64,000 bases of DNA from Subtercola boreus (GCF_003399625.1 NZ_NBXA01000021.1:1-64000), one strand, 5' to 3'. Counted from the first letter of the stretch, positions 1-7,999 are shown. Notes: generated by a model not told the origin, from the sequence alone. Numbers and translations: made by a program.

Positions 1-111
1 CGCGATACCAGCGACCTTCTCGACAACACCATCAGCGATCGTGTTCTTACCCGTCGACGAGCTGCTGTGCGCCGGGCTCTTCGGAACGGAAGTAGGGGTG
101 ATGTTCGTCAT
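1..111 (-). CDS. Asp23/Gls24 family envelope stress protein, N-terminal part (runs off left edge)
   Basis: Reading the minus strand from an ATG at 111 gives 37 open codons to the window edge. After a Ser/Thr/Pro-rich start the peptide contains GKNTIADGVVEKVAGIA, the characteristic opening of Asp23/Gls24 proteins, which are small envelope-associated stress proteins in Gram-positive bacteria. A TGGAG ribosome site lies about 7 nt upstream. The gene diverges from a sigma factor operon that holds a second Asp23-like gene, which supports the family call. Only the N-terminus is visible, so length and membrane anchoring cannot be judged. Confidence 0.75.
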   Translation of the reverse strand, partial: MTNITPTSVPKSPAHSSSSTGKNTIADGVVEKVAGIA

Positions 112-431
112 GATAAAACTCCAGGGACTCTTCAAAGGGAAACCGACCAGGCGGCCGGATTTCGGATGCCGCCCCAGCCCGGTTCGGGATGGTGTCGGCT
201 ACACAATTGAGACGAGCCCACACAGGAATTCGTCACAGATCTCTGAATATTCGTTCGTATAGTTGTGTCGGATTGGTGATGCAGATCCCCCAGAAGAAGG
301 GGCAGAGCGACGAACAGGCGCAGTCGGAGGGTCGCCGCAAGGGCTTCGCAACCGGTCGGAGATACGGCTATATTCACTGGCACGGGCTCGCCCGGAGTGA
401 CAGATGCGGGAACCGGAACGGATCAAGGCGA
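112..431. promoter_or_regulatory. Divergent promoter region between the Asp23 gene and the sigma factor operon
   Basis: This 320-base gap holds no gene I can support. Short open frames here overlap one another and lack ribosome sites. It must carry promoters in both directions. On the plus strand TATATT at 369-374 is a plausible -10 element about 58 nt before the chosen sigma start, and TATAGT at 258-263 is another candidate; neither has a convincing -35 hexamer. Confidence 0.4.
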
Positions 432-998
432 GTGAGCGACACGAACGACACCGAGCGGCTGGGCAACGCCGCCGACGCGACGCTCGCCTCCCGCGCGATG
501 GACGGCGATGTCGCCGCTTTCGAATGGCTCGCCCGCCGCCACGGGCCGCTGATGCGTGTCTTCGCCTCGAAACTGCTCGGTTCGGACATCGAATCCGACG
601 ACGTCGTGCAGGAGGCCTTCCTCACCGGATGGCGAAGCCTCGACGATCTCGACGACCCTGCCCGCGTGCGCAACTGGCTCATGCGCATCGTCTCGAACAA
701 GGCCATCGACCGCATCCGCGTGCGGCGTGAACACGACGATGTCGCCGACTGGGATCCCGCAGCACCCCCCTCCAGCGATCCAAGCCGTATCGTCGAGAAC
801 AGGCTCCAGCTGGACGCCGTCTGGGTTGCACTCGATAAACTGCCCACAGTCCAGAGACAGAGCTGGCTGCTGCGGGAGACCGCCGGATTCACGTACAACG
901 AGATCGCTGAGGCGCTCGATCTGCCCCCCGCGACCGTGCGAGGCCTTCTGGCCCGCACCCGGAAGTTCCTCCTCACAGAACTGGAGGCATGGCGATGA
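432..998 (+). CDS. RNA polymerase sigma factor, ECF/sigma-70 family
   Basis: The 188-residue product is the usual size of an ECF sigma factor. Region 2 is visible around FEWLARRHGPLM to DDVVQEAFLTGWR, followed by RVRNWLMRIVSNKAIDRIR. After a short acidic/proline linker, region 4 has LPTVQRQSWLLRETAGFTYNEIA and LPPATVRGLLARTR, a helix-turn-helix for -35 recognition. The frame is open further upstream, but the extra residues are Arg-rich and unlike any sigma domain; the GTG at 432 with AAGGCGA in front starts the conserved part. The end overlaps the next ATG (ATGA), so the Asp23-like gene behind it is probably translationally coupled. No anti-sigma factor of a known type is visible. Its regulon is unknown; an envelope-stress role is inferred from the neighbours. 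Confidence 0.85.
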   Translation: MSDTNDTERLGNAADATLASRAMDGDVAAFEWLARRHGPLMRVFASKLLGSDIESDDVVQEAFLTGWRSLDDLDDPARVRNWLMRIVSNKAIDRIRVRREHDDVADWDPAAPPSSDPSRIVENRLQLDAVWVALDKLPTVQRQSWLLRETAGFTYNEIAEALDLPPATVRGLLARTRKFLLTELEAWR

Positions 999-1600
999 CC
1001 GAACACGACGACACACCCGTGCGCCAGAGCGCCGAGGAGCTGATCGACGGCCACTCCGTCGACGAGCTCGACGACTACCTCTCTGCCGGCCGGAAGCCCT
1101 ACAACCCGAGCATCGAGAACTCGGCCAGCTGCCTGCTGTACCTCTCCGCCCTGGCGCGCCTGCGCAACAGGTCCTGGCGGGCCCTCACCCGCGAGGCCGC
1201 CGGCGAACCCGACCGCGACGAGCTGTGGATCACCAGCCTGCTCGACACGATCAAGAACGAGGTGCGGGCCGGCCGCGACATCCCGATCCGGCACCCGGAT
1301 CCGACCATCCGGTTGACGGTCACCGAGGCTGCCGTGCAGGGCCTCATCCGTGACGTGGCCGACTCCCTCGACGGCATCATCCTCGGCCGCACCGTGCTGG
1401 TCGGCGACGTCACCCTGCCGGGCGAACCCGTGGAGGTACGGATGACCGTAGCCGCCGAATACGGCCACAACCTCGTCTCCGTCACCGAACGCCTGCGGCA
1501 CGAGGTCGCGCGCGCTCTCGCCGAGCACACGGAGCTGATGATCGTCACCATCGGCATCACCGTCGAAGACGTGTACCGCGCACGGGAGGACCGGCCATGA
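995..1600 (+). CDS. Asp23/Gls24 family protein
   Basis: This 201-residue protein is encoded directly behind the sigma factor. The first third resembles a zinc-finger-less anti-sigma-like helical segment (residues about 10-90, with YNPSIENSASCLLYLSALA). The second half (GRTVLVGDVTLPGEPVEVRMTV... YGHNLVSVTERLR) has the strand-helix pattern of Asp23/Gls24 domains. I prefer the ATG at 995, which overlaps the sigma stop and sits 7 nt after GGAGG, over the ATG at 989 whose spacing is too short. A regulatory role toward the sigma factor is possible from the overlap, but no motif proves it. Confidence 0.7.
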   Translation: MTEHDDTPVRQSAEELIDGHSVDELDDYLSAGRKPYNPSIENSASCLLYLSALARLRNRSWRALTREAAGEPDRDELWITSLLDTIKNEVRAGRDIPIRHPDPTIRLTVTEAAVQGLIRDVADSLDGIILGRTVLVGDVTLPGEPVEVRMTVAAEYGHNLVSVTERLRHEVARALAEHTELMIVTIGITVEDVYRAREDRP

Positions 1601-1938
1601 CCACGGATTCGGATCTCGCACAGAGCCTCACCGCTGCCGTCGCGGCAACGAGCGGCGTCACCGCCGTGTTCCCGGTAAAGGCGATCCTGCACGCCGCGAC
1701 CGAGGGGATCGCCGGCGCCCTGGACCTCCCGGCGCCAGACGTGCTTGTCGACGTGAACCGCTCGGAAGACGTCGTGACAGTGACCGCCCACATCGGAACC
1801 TCAGCCGGAGCGCCGACCCCCGAGACCCTCACGGCCGCCGCGACGGCGCTCAAGGCTGCGGCCGCGGCAGAAGGCATCGGTGACAGCATGATCTTCGTCA
1901 AGGCACGTCTCATCGCGAAGCCCGGGGCAGACGACTAG
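1597..1938 (+). CDS. Small hypothetical protein of the Asp23/sigma operon
   Basis: The 113-residue, Ala- and Val-rich protein starts at an ATG overlapping the preceding stop codon (ATGA), so it belongs to the same operon. It has alternating strand and helix segments (VDVNRSEDVVTVTAHIGTS is strand-like) and resembles the small Asp23-associated proteins that accompany Gls24 genes in actinobacteria. It has no signal peptide and no obvious transmembrane helix. A function cannot be read from the sequence; a role in the envelope-stress module is inferred from its position only. Confidence 0.65.
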   Translation: MTTDSDLAQSLTAAVAATSGVTAVFPVKAILHAATEGIAGALDLPAPDVLVDVNRSEDVVTVTAHIGTSAGAPTPETLTAAATALKAAAAAEGIGDSMIFVKARLIAKPGADD

Positions 1939-1949
1939 GGAGCCGGCCG

Positions 1950-2372
1950 TCACTCCTCGGAGGGGCGCCGCCGCTGCTGCTTCGTCTGGGCGCGCTGCCC
2001 CTTGGCGCTCAACCGGCGGAGCTTCGACCCGCGAGTCGCCCTGGTCGGGCGGCGGGGGGCGGCATCCGGAGCCAACGCAGCAGCGATGATCTCCGCCAGC
2101 CTCGCCGACGCCATCTCGCGGTTCCGCAACTGGGACCGGCGCTCCGAAGCCATCACGGTCAGCGAGCCAGCGACAAGACGCCGTTCGAGCCGCGACAGGA
2201 TGATCGCCCGTTGGCTCTCGGACACAGCCGTCGAACCGGCGATGTCCCAGATCAGCTCGACCCGGCTGTCGGAGGTGTTCACGTGCTGGCCGCCCGGGCC
2301 CGACGAGCGGGAGAACCGCCAGCCGAGCTCCGACGACGGAATCGTCAGGGCGGGTGACACGACGAGGTCCAT
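1950..2372 (-). CDS. arfB: Peptidyl-tRNA hydrolase ArfB (alternative ribosome-rescue factor)
   Basis: The 140-residue protein carries the release-factor GGQ loop (SSGPGGQHVNTSDSRVEL, GGQ at 27-29) and lacks the codon-recognition domains of RF1/RF2. It ends in a basic tail (RGSKLRRLSAKGQRAQTKQQRRR), the part that in ArfB/YaeJ proteins enters the empty mRNA channel of stalled ribosomes. Length and architecture match the family, which hydrolyses peptidyl-tRNA on non-stop complexes. It converges on the sigma operon, whose last gene ends 11 bp away. Confidence 0.92.
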   Translation of the reverse strand: MDLVVSPALTIPSSELGWRFSRSSGPGGQHVNTSDSRVELIWDIAGSTAVSESQRAIILSRLERRLVAGSLTVMASERRSQLRNREMASARLAEIIAAALAPDAAPRRPTRATRGSKLRRLSAKGQRAQTKQQRRRPSEE

Positions 2373-2381
2373 GCGCCGGCC

Positions 2382-2453
2382 TCAGAGCATCTCGAGCGGC
2401 ACCGCGCCGATGGGCGGCGGGCCGAGGTCGATGCCGGTGCGGGGGGTGATCAT
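2382..2453 (-). CDS. Possible 23-residue leader peptide upstream of arfB
   Basis: An ATG at 2453 opens a 23-codon frame (MITPRTGIDLGPPPIGAVPLEML) that ends 9 bp before the arfB start, with no Shine-Dalgarno visible. The Pro/Gly-rich peptide could be a leader or a remnant of a longer gene. I recognise no family. It is listed because it fills the gap between hipA and arfB in the correct orientation, but support is weak. Confidence 0.2.
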   Translation of the reverse strand: MITPRTGIDLGPPPIGAVPLEML

Positions 2454-2494
2454 GCCGTCAACGTTACGCGCGGTGCGCGTCGCTCGTCAGACCG

Positions 2495-3739
2495 TCACAG
2501 CCATTCCCGTGAGTATCCGAAGAAGGCCGCTCTCGGCAGCACCTGCTTCTCGCGGAGCTTCCGCTTGTCTGCAGCGCTCAGCCGAGCCATCTCGGCTGCG
2601 CCATCCCAGTTCTCCTCGATGCTCGAAACGAGACGATCGATGACGTCTCGTGCCTCGGCGGCGCTCAGCCCGTAGGTCTCGGACTCACCGACGAGCGCGG
2701 TGAAGTTGGAGACCCTGGCCCCGCGATCACCTCGGCCGTACGCCATGGCCTGATCGAACGAGTCACCGGACCTCTGCCCCGGCGCGAGGTCGTAGACCGG
2801 AGTCAGTTCGAGGTGCTTCCCGTCCCAGAACGCGGCGTGGTTCCGGGCGTGGTCGTCGTTGTTGCTGATGGCGATGTTCAGAGCAATACGGCGGAACAGC
2901 TCGGGGCCCGGCCGAGTCGCATCTTTCGCGTATTCGCGGAGCACATCGAGAATCTGCGGGTACGACACATACCGGGCGTACATCTCGTCCGTCTGGGCCA
3001 TCGTCAGGCCCGACACCGCGTGTCGCCTGCCACCGGAACCGTCTCGATCGAAGCGCCGAACGAGAAGCACCTCCTTACCGAGAGACGGAACGACCCGGCT
3101 CTCAGGGACGTCCATCCCGCACGCCCGGGCGAGCTCGAGCATCGCTCCTTCAGCATTCACCACCGAGAAGATACGGTCGTCTGACGACGCGAACTTTGCG
3201 AGCCACTCCCCTCCGACGGAGTCGGTGAGCGTGGCCTTCGGACGCGCGCCTCCCAGAGTCGTGCCATGCAGGAGTGCGGCATCCAGCGACGGCGACAGTT
3301 CGCCGTGTTCACCCAGGATGATCGCCGCCCTGTGCAGTTCGTCGAGCGTCGCCGACTCGTCTCGGGGCACGTACGCGTCTCGATCGACCTGGAAGTCCAG
3401 CGCCCCGAAGCGGTTCGAACCGGAACCCAGCATGTAGTCGATCGCGCTGAGCGAGTTCGGAGCGGCGCGTCGCCGACTCTCGATCACACCACGGCCCCAG
3501 CGATCGGGGCTCCCGTCCCGGAGCACGCCAGCGATGTCCAATCCGTCCAGTGGGTCCTGCAGGCCGGGCCGCAGAGGAAGCTCAGGCTCGAACAGACTGA
3601 TCGCGTCAGGCCGCGTTCGGTACCTCATCGCGTAGGTGAAAGTGGCGAGCGGACCGACCTGGTTCACGCGCCCTGCGAGCACCGGTTCGGTCTGCCCCGA
3701 TAGCCAGGTCCAGACGTAGAGCTCGTCAGAAGTCGTCAT
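2495..3739 (-). CDS. hipA: HipA-family serine/threonine kinase toxin
   Basis: This is a HipA-type kinase of 414 residues. The catalytic loop ISNNDDHARNH lies near 291-301 and the metal-binding PVYDLAP follows near residue 317. An N-terminal HipA_N region (GLQDPLDGLDIAGVLRDGSPDRWGR) and a GGARPK segment of the nucleotide-binding loop are also present. HipA kinases phosphorylate aminoacyl-tRNA synthetases or other targets and cause growth arrest when free of HipB. I chose the ATG at 3739, which overlaps the hipB end by 14 bp; the longer frame upstream is antisense-like sequence of hipB. All key residues appear intact, so it should be an active toxin. Confidence 0.9.
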   Translation of the reverse strand: MTTSDELYVWTWLSGQTEPVLAGRVNQVGPLATFTYAMRYRTRPDAISLFEPELPLRPGLQDPLDGLDIAGVLRDGSPDRWGRGVIESRRRAAPNSLSAIDYMLGSGSNRFGALDFQVDRDAYVPRDESATLDELHRAAIILGEHGELSPSLDAALLHGTTLGGARPKATLTDSVGGEWLAKFASSDDRIFSVVNAEGAMLELARACGMDVPESRVVPSLGKEVLLVRRFDRDGSGGRRHAVSGLTMAQTDEMYARYVSYPQILDVLREYAKDATRPGPELFRRIALNIAISNNDDHARNHAAFWDGKHLELTPVYDLAPGQRSGDSFDQAMAYGRGDRGARVSNFTALVGESETYGLSAAEARDVIDRLVSSIEENWDGAAEMARLSAADKRKLREKQVLPRAAFFGYSREWL

Positions 3740-4067
3740 CGTCGGTTCCGACCTGGGTCTTCCGGACGCGGGTCGGGAGCAGGGCGAGCATCTCTTCGCC
3801 GCGCCGACGTCGAATGGCGATTTCTGCGCGATCGTCCAACCCGAACACCGGGACGCCGACAAGGTCGGCGAGATCCATCATCGTACCGACGGCCGTACCG
3901 CGTGTACCCGACTCGGCCGAGAGCACCGTCTGTTCGGAGAGGTTGGCACGCGAGGCGAGGTCCTTGGCCGTCCATTCCCTGTCGATTCGACCCTGCCGAA
4001 TCAGCTGCCCCCAGATGGTGAGCGCGTCTTGTACATGCGGGCGAAGAGGAACTGTTCGTTTGGCCAT
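3726..4067 (-). CDS. hipB: HipB-like XRE-family antitoxin
   Basis: The 113-residue protein has an XRE helix-turn-helix at about 33-62 (WTAKDLASRANLSEQTVLSA) and a basic then acidic C-terminal tail. It lies directly before hipA, overlapping it, in the standard order of the module. The start is the ATG at 4067, preceded by AAGGAGG with good spacing. HipB dimers bind operator DNA in front of the operon and hold HipA inactive; the inverted repeat just upstream fits that role. Confidence 0.88.
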   Translation of the reverse strand: MAKRTVPLRPHVQDALTIWGQLIRQGRIDREWTAKDLASRANLSEQTVLSAESGTRGTAVGTMMDLADLVGVPVFGLDDRAEIAIRRRRGEEMLALLPTRVRKTQVGTDDDDF

Positions 4068-4080
4068 GCTCGACCTCCTT

Positions 4081-4119
4081 AAAACATGTCCTAACCAATA
4101 TAAGACGTGTTTTATTATA
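4081..4119 (-). promoter_or_regulatory. hipBA promoter and operator-like inverted repeat
   Basis: AAAACATGTC (4081-4090) and GACGTGTTTT (4104-4113) form an inverted repeat with 9 of 10 matching positions. On the minus strand a perfect TATAAT lies at 4114-4119, so transcription would start inside the repeat; a bound repressor would block it. The ribosome site of hipB follows immediately. HipB autoregulation is known for the family; binding here is inferred. The sequence is much richer in A/T than the flanking DNA. Confidence 0.6.
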
Positions 4120-4156
4120 TCTTGCAACGGGTCGGTCTGTGTTCTTTGCCCGTCGT

Positions 4157-4543
4157 TCAGGTCGAGACGTCGGTGTCCGGGGCGTCGTTCTGGATCAGAT
4201 GCAGCTGCGTCCCGTCGGGGTCGATCAGGAATCCCGCCCGCTGCCCCCAGGGCTGCAACCGCACCGGATGCAACCGCGGTCTGCCGGCGGACTTCTCACC
4301 GACCCCGGAGTCCCTGATCTGCCGATACAGCTGATCGGCGTCGTCGACACGGATGCTGCACATGAAGGAACTCTGCTCTGGCACGAGATCCGGATACGGA
4401 AAGAATTCCAGCTGGAGCTCCCGCCGACGAAGAATCAGCCAGTCATCAGCCCGATACGCCAGGTCGAATCCGAAACCGCCGTAGAAGGCGATGGTGTCAT
4501 CGAAATCGCGAGACGGCAGGTTCGGCACCGCGTGGTCGGTCAT
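4157..4543 (-). CDS. VOC-family (glyoxalase/bleomycin-resistance-like) protein
   Basis: The 128-residue protein has two beta-alpha-beta-beta-beta repeats of the vicinal oxygen chelate fold. It opens with NLPSRDFDDTIAFYGGFGFDLAYRADDWLILRR in pieces typical of bleomycin-resistance proteins (LQLEFFPYPDL, CSIRVDDADQLYRQIRDSG, GQRAGFLIDPDGTQLHLIQN). Such proteins bind drugs or fosfomycin/bleomycin-like ligands, or act as small lyases; which one cannot be said. The gene stands alone between hipBA and a beta-lactamase pseudogene, all on the minus strand. Confidence 0.8.
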   Translation of the reverse strand: MTDHAVPNLPSRDFDDTIAFYGGFGFDLAYRADDWLILRRRELQLEFFPYPDLVPEQSSFMCSIRVDDADQLYRQIRDSGVGEKSAGRPRLHPVRLQPWGQRAGFLIDPDGTQLHLIQNDAPDTDVST

Positions 4544-4578
4544 ACCGAAAGCCTAATGACGCTCTGCGCGGTTCGGAG

Positions 4579-5317
4579 TCAATCCAGACCCGGGAGCACG
4601 GCGCGGGCCACGTCGGCCACGAGGGCGTCGTCGTAAGCGGCGTCGGGATCGAGGGTGTTCGTGAAGATCGTGAGGACGATCGGATGCCCACCCGGAGGGG
4701 TGACGACGGCGATGTCGTTGCGGATGCCTCCGGCTCCGCCCGACTTGTCGGCCACGTTCCAGCCCGACGGAGCGCCGGCGCGGATGAGCGTGTCGCCGGT
4801 GGCGTTGCCGGTCATCCACTCGAGGAGGAGCATGCGGTCATCCATCGCCAGGTACGAGCCGGCGATGAGGCGGGACAGGTTCGCGGTGAACGCGGCCGGG
4901 GTGCTGGTGTCGTCGGTGCTGCCGGGTTCGATCACGTTGAGCGCCGGCTCGGAGTTGACGGCCTCGGACACGTCGTCGCCCTGGTCGCGGAGTGCCGCAT
5001 CGAGCGCTGCCGGCCCGCCGATCGCGGTAGGAGAGTTGCTTCCCCGTGACCGTGTCGACGGCGCTCACGCCGACGCGGGCGCCGAACTTCTGCTCGAGGC
5101 CGGCGAGCGCCGCGGTCTGGTCCGGCGGGGTCGGCATGGCGTCGGGCGCGGCACTGCTGGCCGTCGCCGGGGACGTACCCGTAGCTGCGTCCGCGGGCGG
5201 CGCGGTGCTGGGCGCGGCACCGCACCCTGCGAGTCCGAGCACGAGCATCCCGGCCACCGCGAAAGACGTGACGACTCTGATGCGTCGATGGCGGGCAGGC
5301 AGCGTGATGGGATCCAT
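4579..5317 (-). pseudogene. Class A beta-lactamase pseudogene with internal deletion
   Basis: From an ATG at 5317 the frame encodes a lipoprotein leader (VAGMLVLGLAGC, lipobox Cys) and the mature N-terminus up to AVDTVTGKQLSYR. At that point, near 5028, the frame changes. The other frame continues with IGGPAALDAALRDQGDD and SEAVNSEPALNVIEPG, then the KSG box (NVADKSGGAGGIRNDIAVV) and a normal C-terminus. The stretch that should lie between them, with the SxxK serine and the SDN loop, is missing. The gene therefore has the two ends of a class A enzyme but no active site, and it is also frame-shifted. It cannot make a beta-lactamase. Confidence 0.8.
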
Positions 5318-5387
5318 CCACCAAGGGTTGCCTGCGCCGCCCACGGCGAGTCGCCCTCGGGTGTCCCGGGGGCGCTCGGGCGCCGGG

Positions 5388-6419
5388 TCAGCGCCCGCCC
5401 GGGAGGCTGCGGTTTCGCTGCGCGACACCCGCCGCACCGTAGGGGTAGTCGTCGACGTGCGGCGCGCTGGCATCCGACAGCCGGGTGATCTCTGCATCGC
5501 TCAGCTCCAGCGCGGATGCCCCCAGGTTGTCGAGAAGCTGCCCGACCGTGCGGGCCCCGAGGATCACGCTGGTGACCGCGGGCTGCGCCAGCAGCCACGC
5601 CAGGGCGACCTGGGAGGCTGTGGCATCGTGGCTTCTCGCGATGCTCTCGACGGCACCGAGGATGTTCCAGGTGCGCTCGTCGCCGTTCCGCGCCTCCCAC
5701 GCCTCCATGCCGCGCTGCGGGTTCTCCCCGAGACGCGACGCGCCGGTCGGCGGAACGTCGCGGGTGTACTTGCCGGTCAGCCAGCCGCCGCCGAGGGGCG
5801 ACCAGGGAAGCAGCCCGATGTGCGCATCGAGGGCGGCGGGCACGACCTCGTGTTCGATGTCGCGCACGAGCAGGCTGTACTGCGGCTGAAGCGTGACCGG
5901 TGGCGCCAGGTCGAGCGCCGCCGCACGGTGCACGGCCTTGGTGAGCTGCCAGCCGAGGTAGTTCGAGAATCCGTAGTAGCCGATCTTGCCGGCCGCGACC
6001 GCGTCGTCGAGGAACTTCAGCGTCTCGTCGAGCGGGGTCAGGGCATCCCACGCGTGCATCTGGTAGAGATCGATGTGGTCGACACCGAGCCGCGTGAGTG
6101 AAGCATCGAGCGCCGTGCGGAGGTGTCGCCGCGAGAGCCCGAGATCGTTCGGCCCCTCTCCCATCGGGAACCGGCCCTTGGATGCCAACACCACCTGCTC
6201 GGCCTTCTGGGGGTTCTTTGCGACCCATCGCCCGATGATCGCCTCCGACTCTCCGGCGCTGTAGACGTCTGCGGTGTCGACGAAGGTGCCGCCGCGTTCG
6301 ACATACGTGTCGAGGATCGCGTGCGATGTCGCTTCGTCGGCCTCGGCGCCGAAGGTCATCGTTCCGAGTGCCAGCTCCGACACGATCGCGCCTGAATTCC
6401 CGAGGGTTCTGTATTCCAT
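5388..6419 (-). CDS. Aldo/keto reductase
   Basis: The 343-residue protein is a complete AKR TIM barrel. It shows the tetrad residues Asp48, Tyr53 (FVDTADVYSAGESE), Lys81 (LASKGRF) and His122 (DLYQMHAWD), and the C-terminal NADPH-binding segment (VTSVILGARTVGQLLDNLGA). The start at 6419 gives the usual MEYRTLGNSG opening. It reduces aldehydes or ketones with NADPH; the substrate is unknown. It diverges from the Fic gene on the right. Confidence 0.9.
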   Translation of the reverse strand: MEYRTLGNSGAIVSELALGTMTFGAEADEATSHAILDTYVERGGTFVDTADVYSAGESEAIIGRWVAKNPQKAEQVVLASKGRFPMGEGPNDLGLSRRHLRTALDASLTRLGVDHIDLYQMHAWDALTPLDETLKFLDDAVAAGKIGYYGFSNYLGWQLTKAVHRAAALDLAPPVTLQPQYSLLVRDIEHEVVPAALDAHIGLLPWSPLGGGWLTGKYTRDVPPTGASRLGENPQRGMEAWEARNGDERTWNILGAVESIARSHDATASQVALAWLLAQPAVTSVILGARTVGQLLDNLGASALELSDAEITRLSDASAPHVDDYPYGAAGVAQRNRSLPGGR

Positions 6420-6518
6420 AGCCTCGACGGTAGACCTTCCAGCGCCCTCTGCCGACCCCTTGCGCCCGAGCCCAGCCCGCGCCGAAGAGCCTCGCGATGT
6501 CGGCAAAGCGTCTGTTAT

Positions 6519-6549
6519 TGTCAGATAAACACCATAAGTGTCGGTAAAC
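6519..6549. promoter_or_regulatory. Direct repeats upstream of the first fic gene
   Basis: TGTCAGATAAAC (6519-6530) and TGTCGGTAAAC (6539-6549) are near-identical repeats 20 bp apart, about two helical turns, in the A/T-rich gap between the aldo/keto reductase and fic start codons. They are good candidates for a regulator binding the shared promoter region, possibly the C-terminal winged-helix part of the Fic protein itself. Function is inferred only from position and repetition. Confidence 0.4.
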
Positions 6550-6574
6550 GACGGATGATGACAGGAGTGACACG

Positions 6575-7768
6575 ATGACCGACTGGCCGGAGCACGAACA
6601 CCAGAAGGTCGCATGGCGGAGCACCAGCCGACGCGGCAACCGCGACGATCGAACCCTCTCGGAGATCACGGTCTCGCTGCCTCCCCACATCGCCAGCCTC
6701 GACGTCCCCCCGCCACCACCGCGTGAGATCCTCCGTGCACGCTACGAAACCGAGGAACTCGAGCACGTAGCAGGCGATATTCTCGGGCCCCTCGCGGGTT
6801 TTCTGATCCGTATGGAGTCCGTCGCTTCCTCGCGCATCGAGCATCTCGACGCCAGCACCACCGCGTTCGCACGCGCCCTGGGCGGCCTGAAGGAGAACTC
6901 CTCCGCAGTGTCGATGGTCTCTGCGGGCCGCGCCATCACAGCACTCATCAGCGCATCCGAGACCAGCATCGACCTCGACGAGATCCTGCACGCCCATGAG
7001 CTGCTCATGCGTGATGATCCCGACGAACGCAGCTATGCCGGCCGAGTGCGCGACGTGCAGAACTGGATCGGCGGGTCGCACTTCTCGCCTCGCAACGCGC
7101 TGTACCTGCCACCGCCACCTGAGCTCGTGCCGGACTACCTCACCGACCTGTTGCTGTTCGCCAACCGAGACGACGTCGACCCCGTTGCGCAGGCCGCGAT
7201 CGTGCACGCGCAGTTCGAGAGCATCCACCCGTTCACAGACGGCAACGGCCGGATCGGCCGCGCGCTGATCGGCGCGGTGCTGCGCAGGCGCGACGTGACT
7301 CCGGCAACGGTCCTGCCGGTCGCGTCGGCGCTCGCCGCCGACACTGACCACTATTTCGGACTTCTCACCGCCTACCGGCGAGGCGATGCCGATGCGATCG
7401 TCACCGATGTCGCCCTGTGCGTGGAGGTCGCTGCACGTGAGGCCCGCAGAACGGCCAGGTCGTTCATCAGGTATTCCGACGCGTGGCGGCATGTTGTCGG
7501 CCTCCGCGCCGGCAGCGCCACGGAGAGCATCCTCGACGTACTGGTGGGCCTGCCGGTGTTCACGGCCGAGCAGCTGACAGCGCATACGGGGCTTCGAGAG
7601 CGGGCGGTGTACCGGGCGATCGAGCAGCTCCAGGAGTCACGGATCATCACCGAGGTGACGAATCGCAAGCGCGATCGCGTCTACGCCGTCACCGATGTGC
7701 TTGACGAGTTCGACGACCTCGACGAGCGGATTCGCTCGCGCATCACCCGACTTCGCGCGGCCACCTGA
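6575..7768 (+). CDS. Fic-domain protein (AMP transferase family)
   Basis: The 397-residue protein has the Fic motif HPFTDGNGRIGR at 218-229 and an N-terminal helix with SSRIEH at 85-90. In related class II Fic proteins this helix holds the inhibitory Glu that blocks ATP; here the residue after Glu is His instead of the usual Gly/Asn. The C-terminal 90 residues look like a winged helix (AEQLTAHTGLRERAVYRAIEQLQESRIITE) suited to DNA binding. Fic enzymes add AMP to Tyr/Ser/Thr of target proteins. The ATG at 6575 follows an AGGAG site. The target is unknown, and no separate antitoxin is present. Confidence 0.88.
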   Translation: MTDWPEHEHQKVAWRSTSRRGNRDDRTLSEITVSLPPHIASLDVPPPPPREILRARYETEELEHVAGDILGPLAGFLIRMESVASSRIEHLDASTTAFARALGGLKENSSAVSMVSAGRAITALISASETSIDLDEILHAHELLMRDDPDERSYAGRVRDVQNWIGGSHFSPRNALYLPPPPELVPDYLTDLLLFANRDDVDPVAQAAIVHAQFESIHPFTDGNGRIGRALIGAVLRRRDVTPATVLPVASALAADTDHYFGLLTAYRRGDADAIVTDVALCVEVAAREARRTARSFIRYSDAWRHVVGLRAGSATESILDVLVGLPVFTAEQLTAHTGLRERAVYRAIEQLQESRIITEVTNRKRDRVYAVTDVLDEFDDLDERIRSRITRLRAAT

Positions 7769-7813
7769 GCCTGGCCACGACCACGACCACGGCCACGAAG
7801 CCGATCGTACGGC

Positions 7814-7999
7814 TCAGGCGAGAAGCAGCAGTACTGCCGTCGAAGCGAGGCTCAGCCCGCCAGCCCACGCGAAGAGCCTGCCGGGCACCGGCGATCGCTC
7901 GCGCGTCACGCGTAGGATCGCCAGCAGAACGAAGGCGACCGGCAACGAGACGGCCAGCGCGATGGCCGCCAGCGCGCGGAGCTCGCTGACCCCGGACAC
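7814..7999 (-). CDS. Small membrane protein at the end of the aromatic operon
   Basis: From a GTG at 7999, 13 bp after the GMC oxidase stop, a 61-residue protein is encoded with two hydrophobic segments (LAAIALAVSLPVAFVLLAIL and LFAWAGGLSLASTAVLLLL) joined by a basic loop. That pattern suggests a two-helix inner-membrane protein with the loop in the cytoplasm. The frame stays open further upstream, but that part lies inside the GMC gene. Its position as the last gene of the operon suggests a companion role to the oxidase or exporter; I recognise no family. Confidence 0.55.
   Translation of the reverse strand: MSGVSELRALAAIALAVSLPVAFVLLAILRVTRERSPVPGRLFAWAGGLSLASTAVLLLLA

Noticed and set aside
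4579-4971. Functional beta-lactamase
   Set aside because: The open frame lacks the SxxK and SDN motifs, and the N-terminal part is in another frame.
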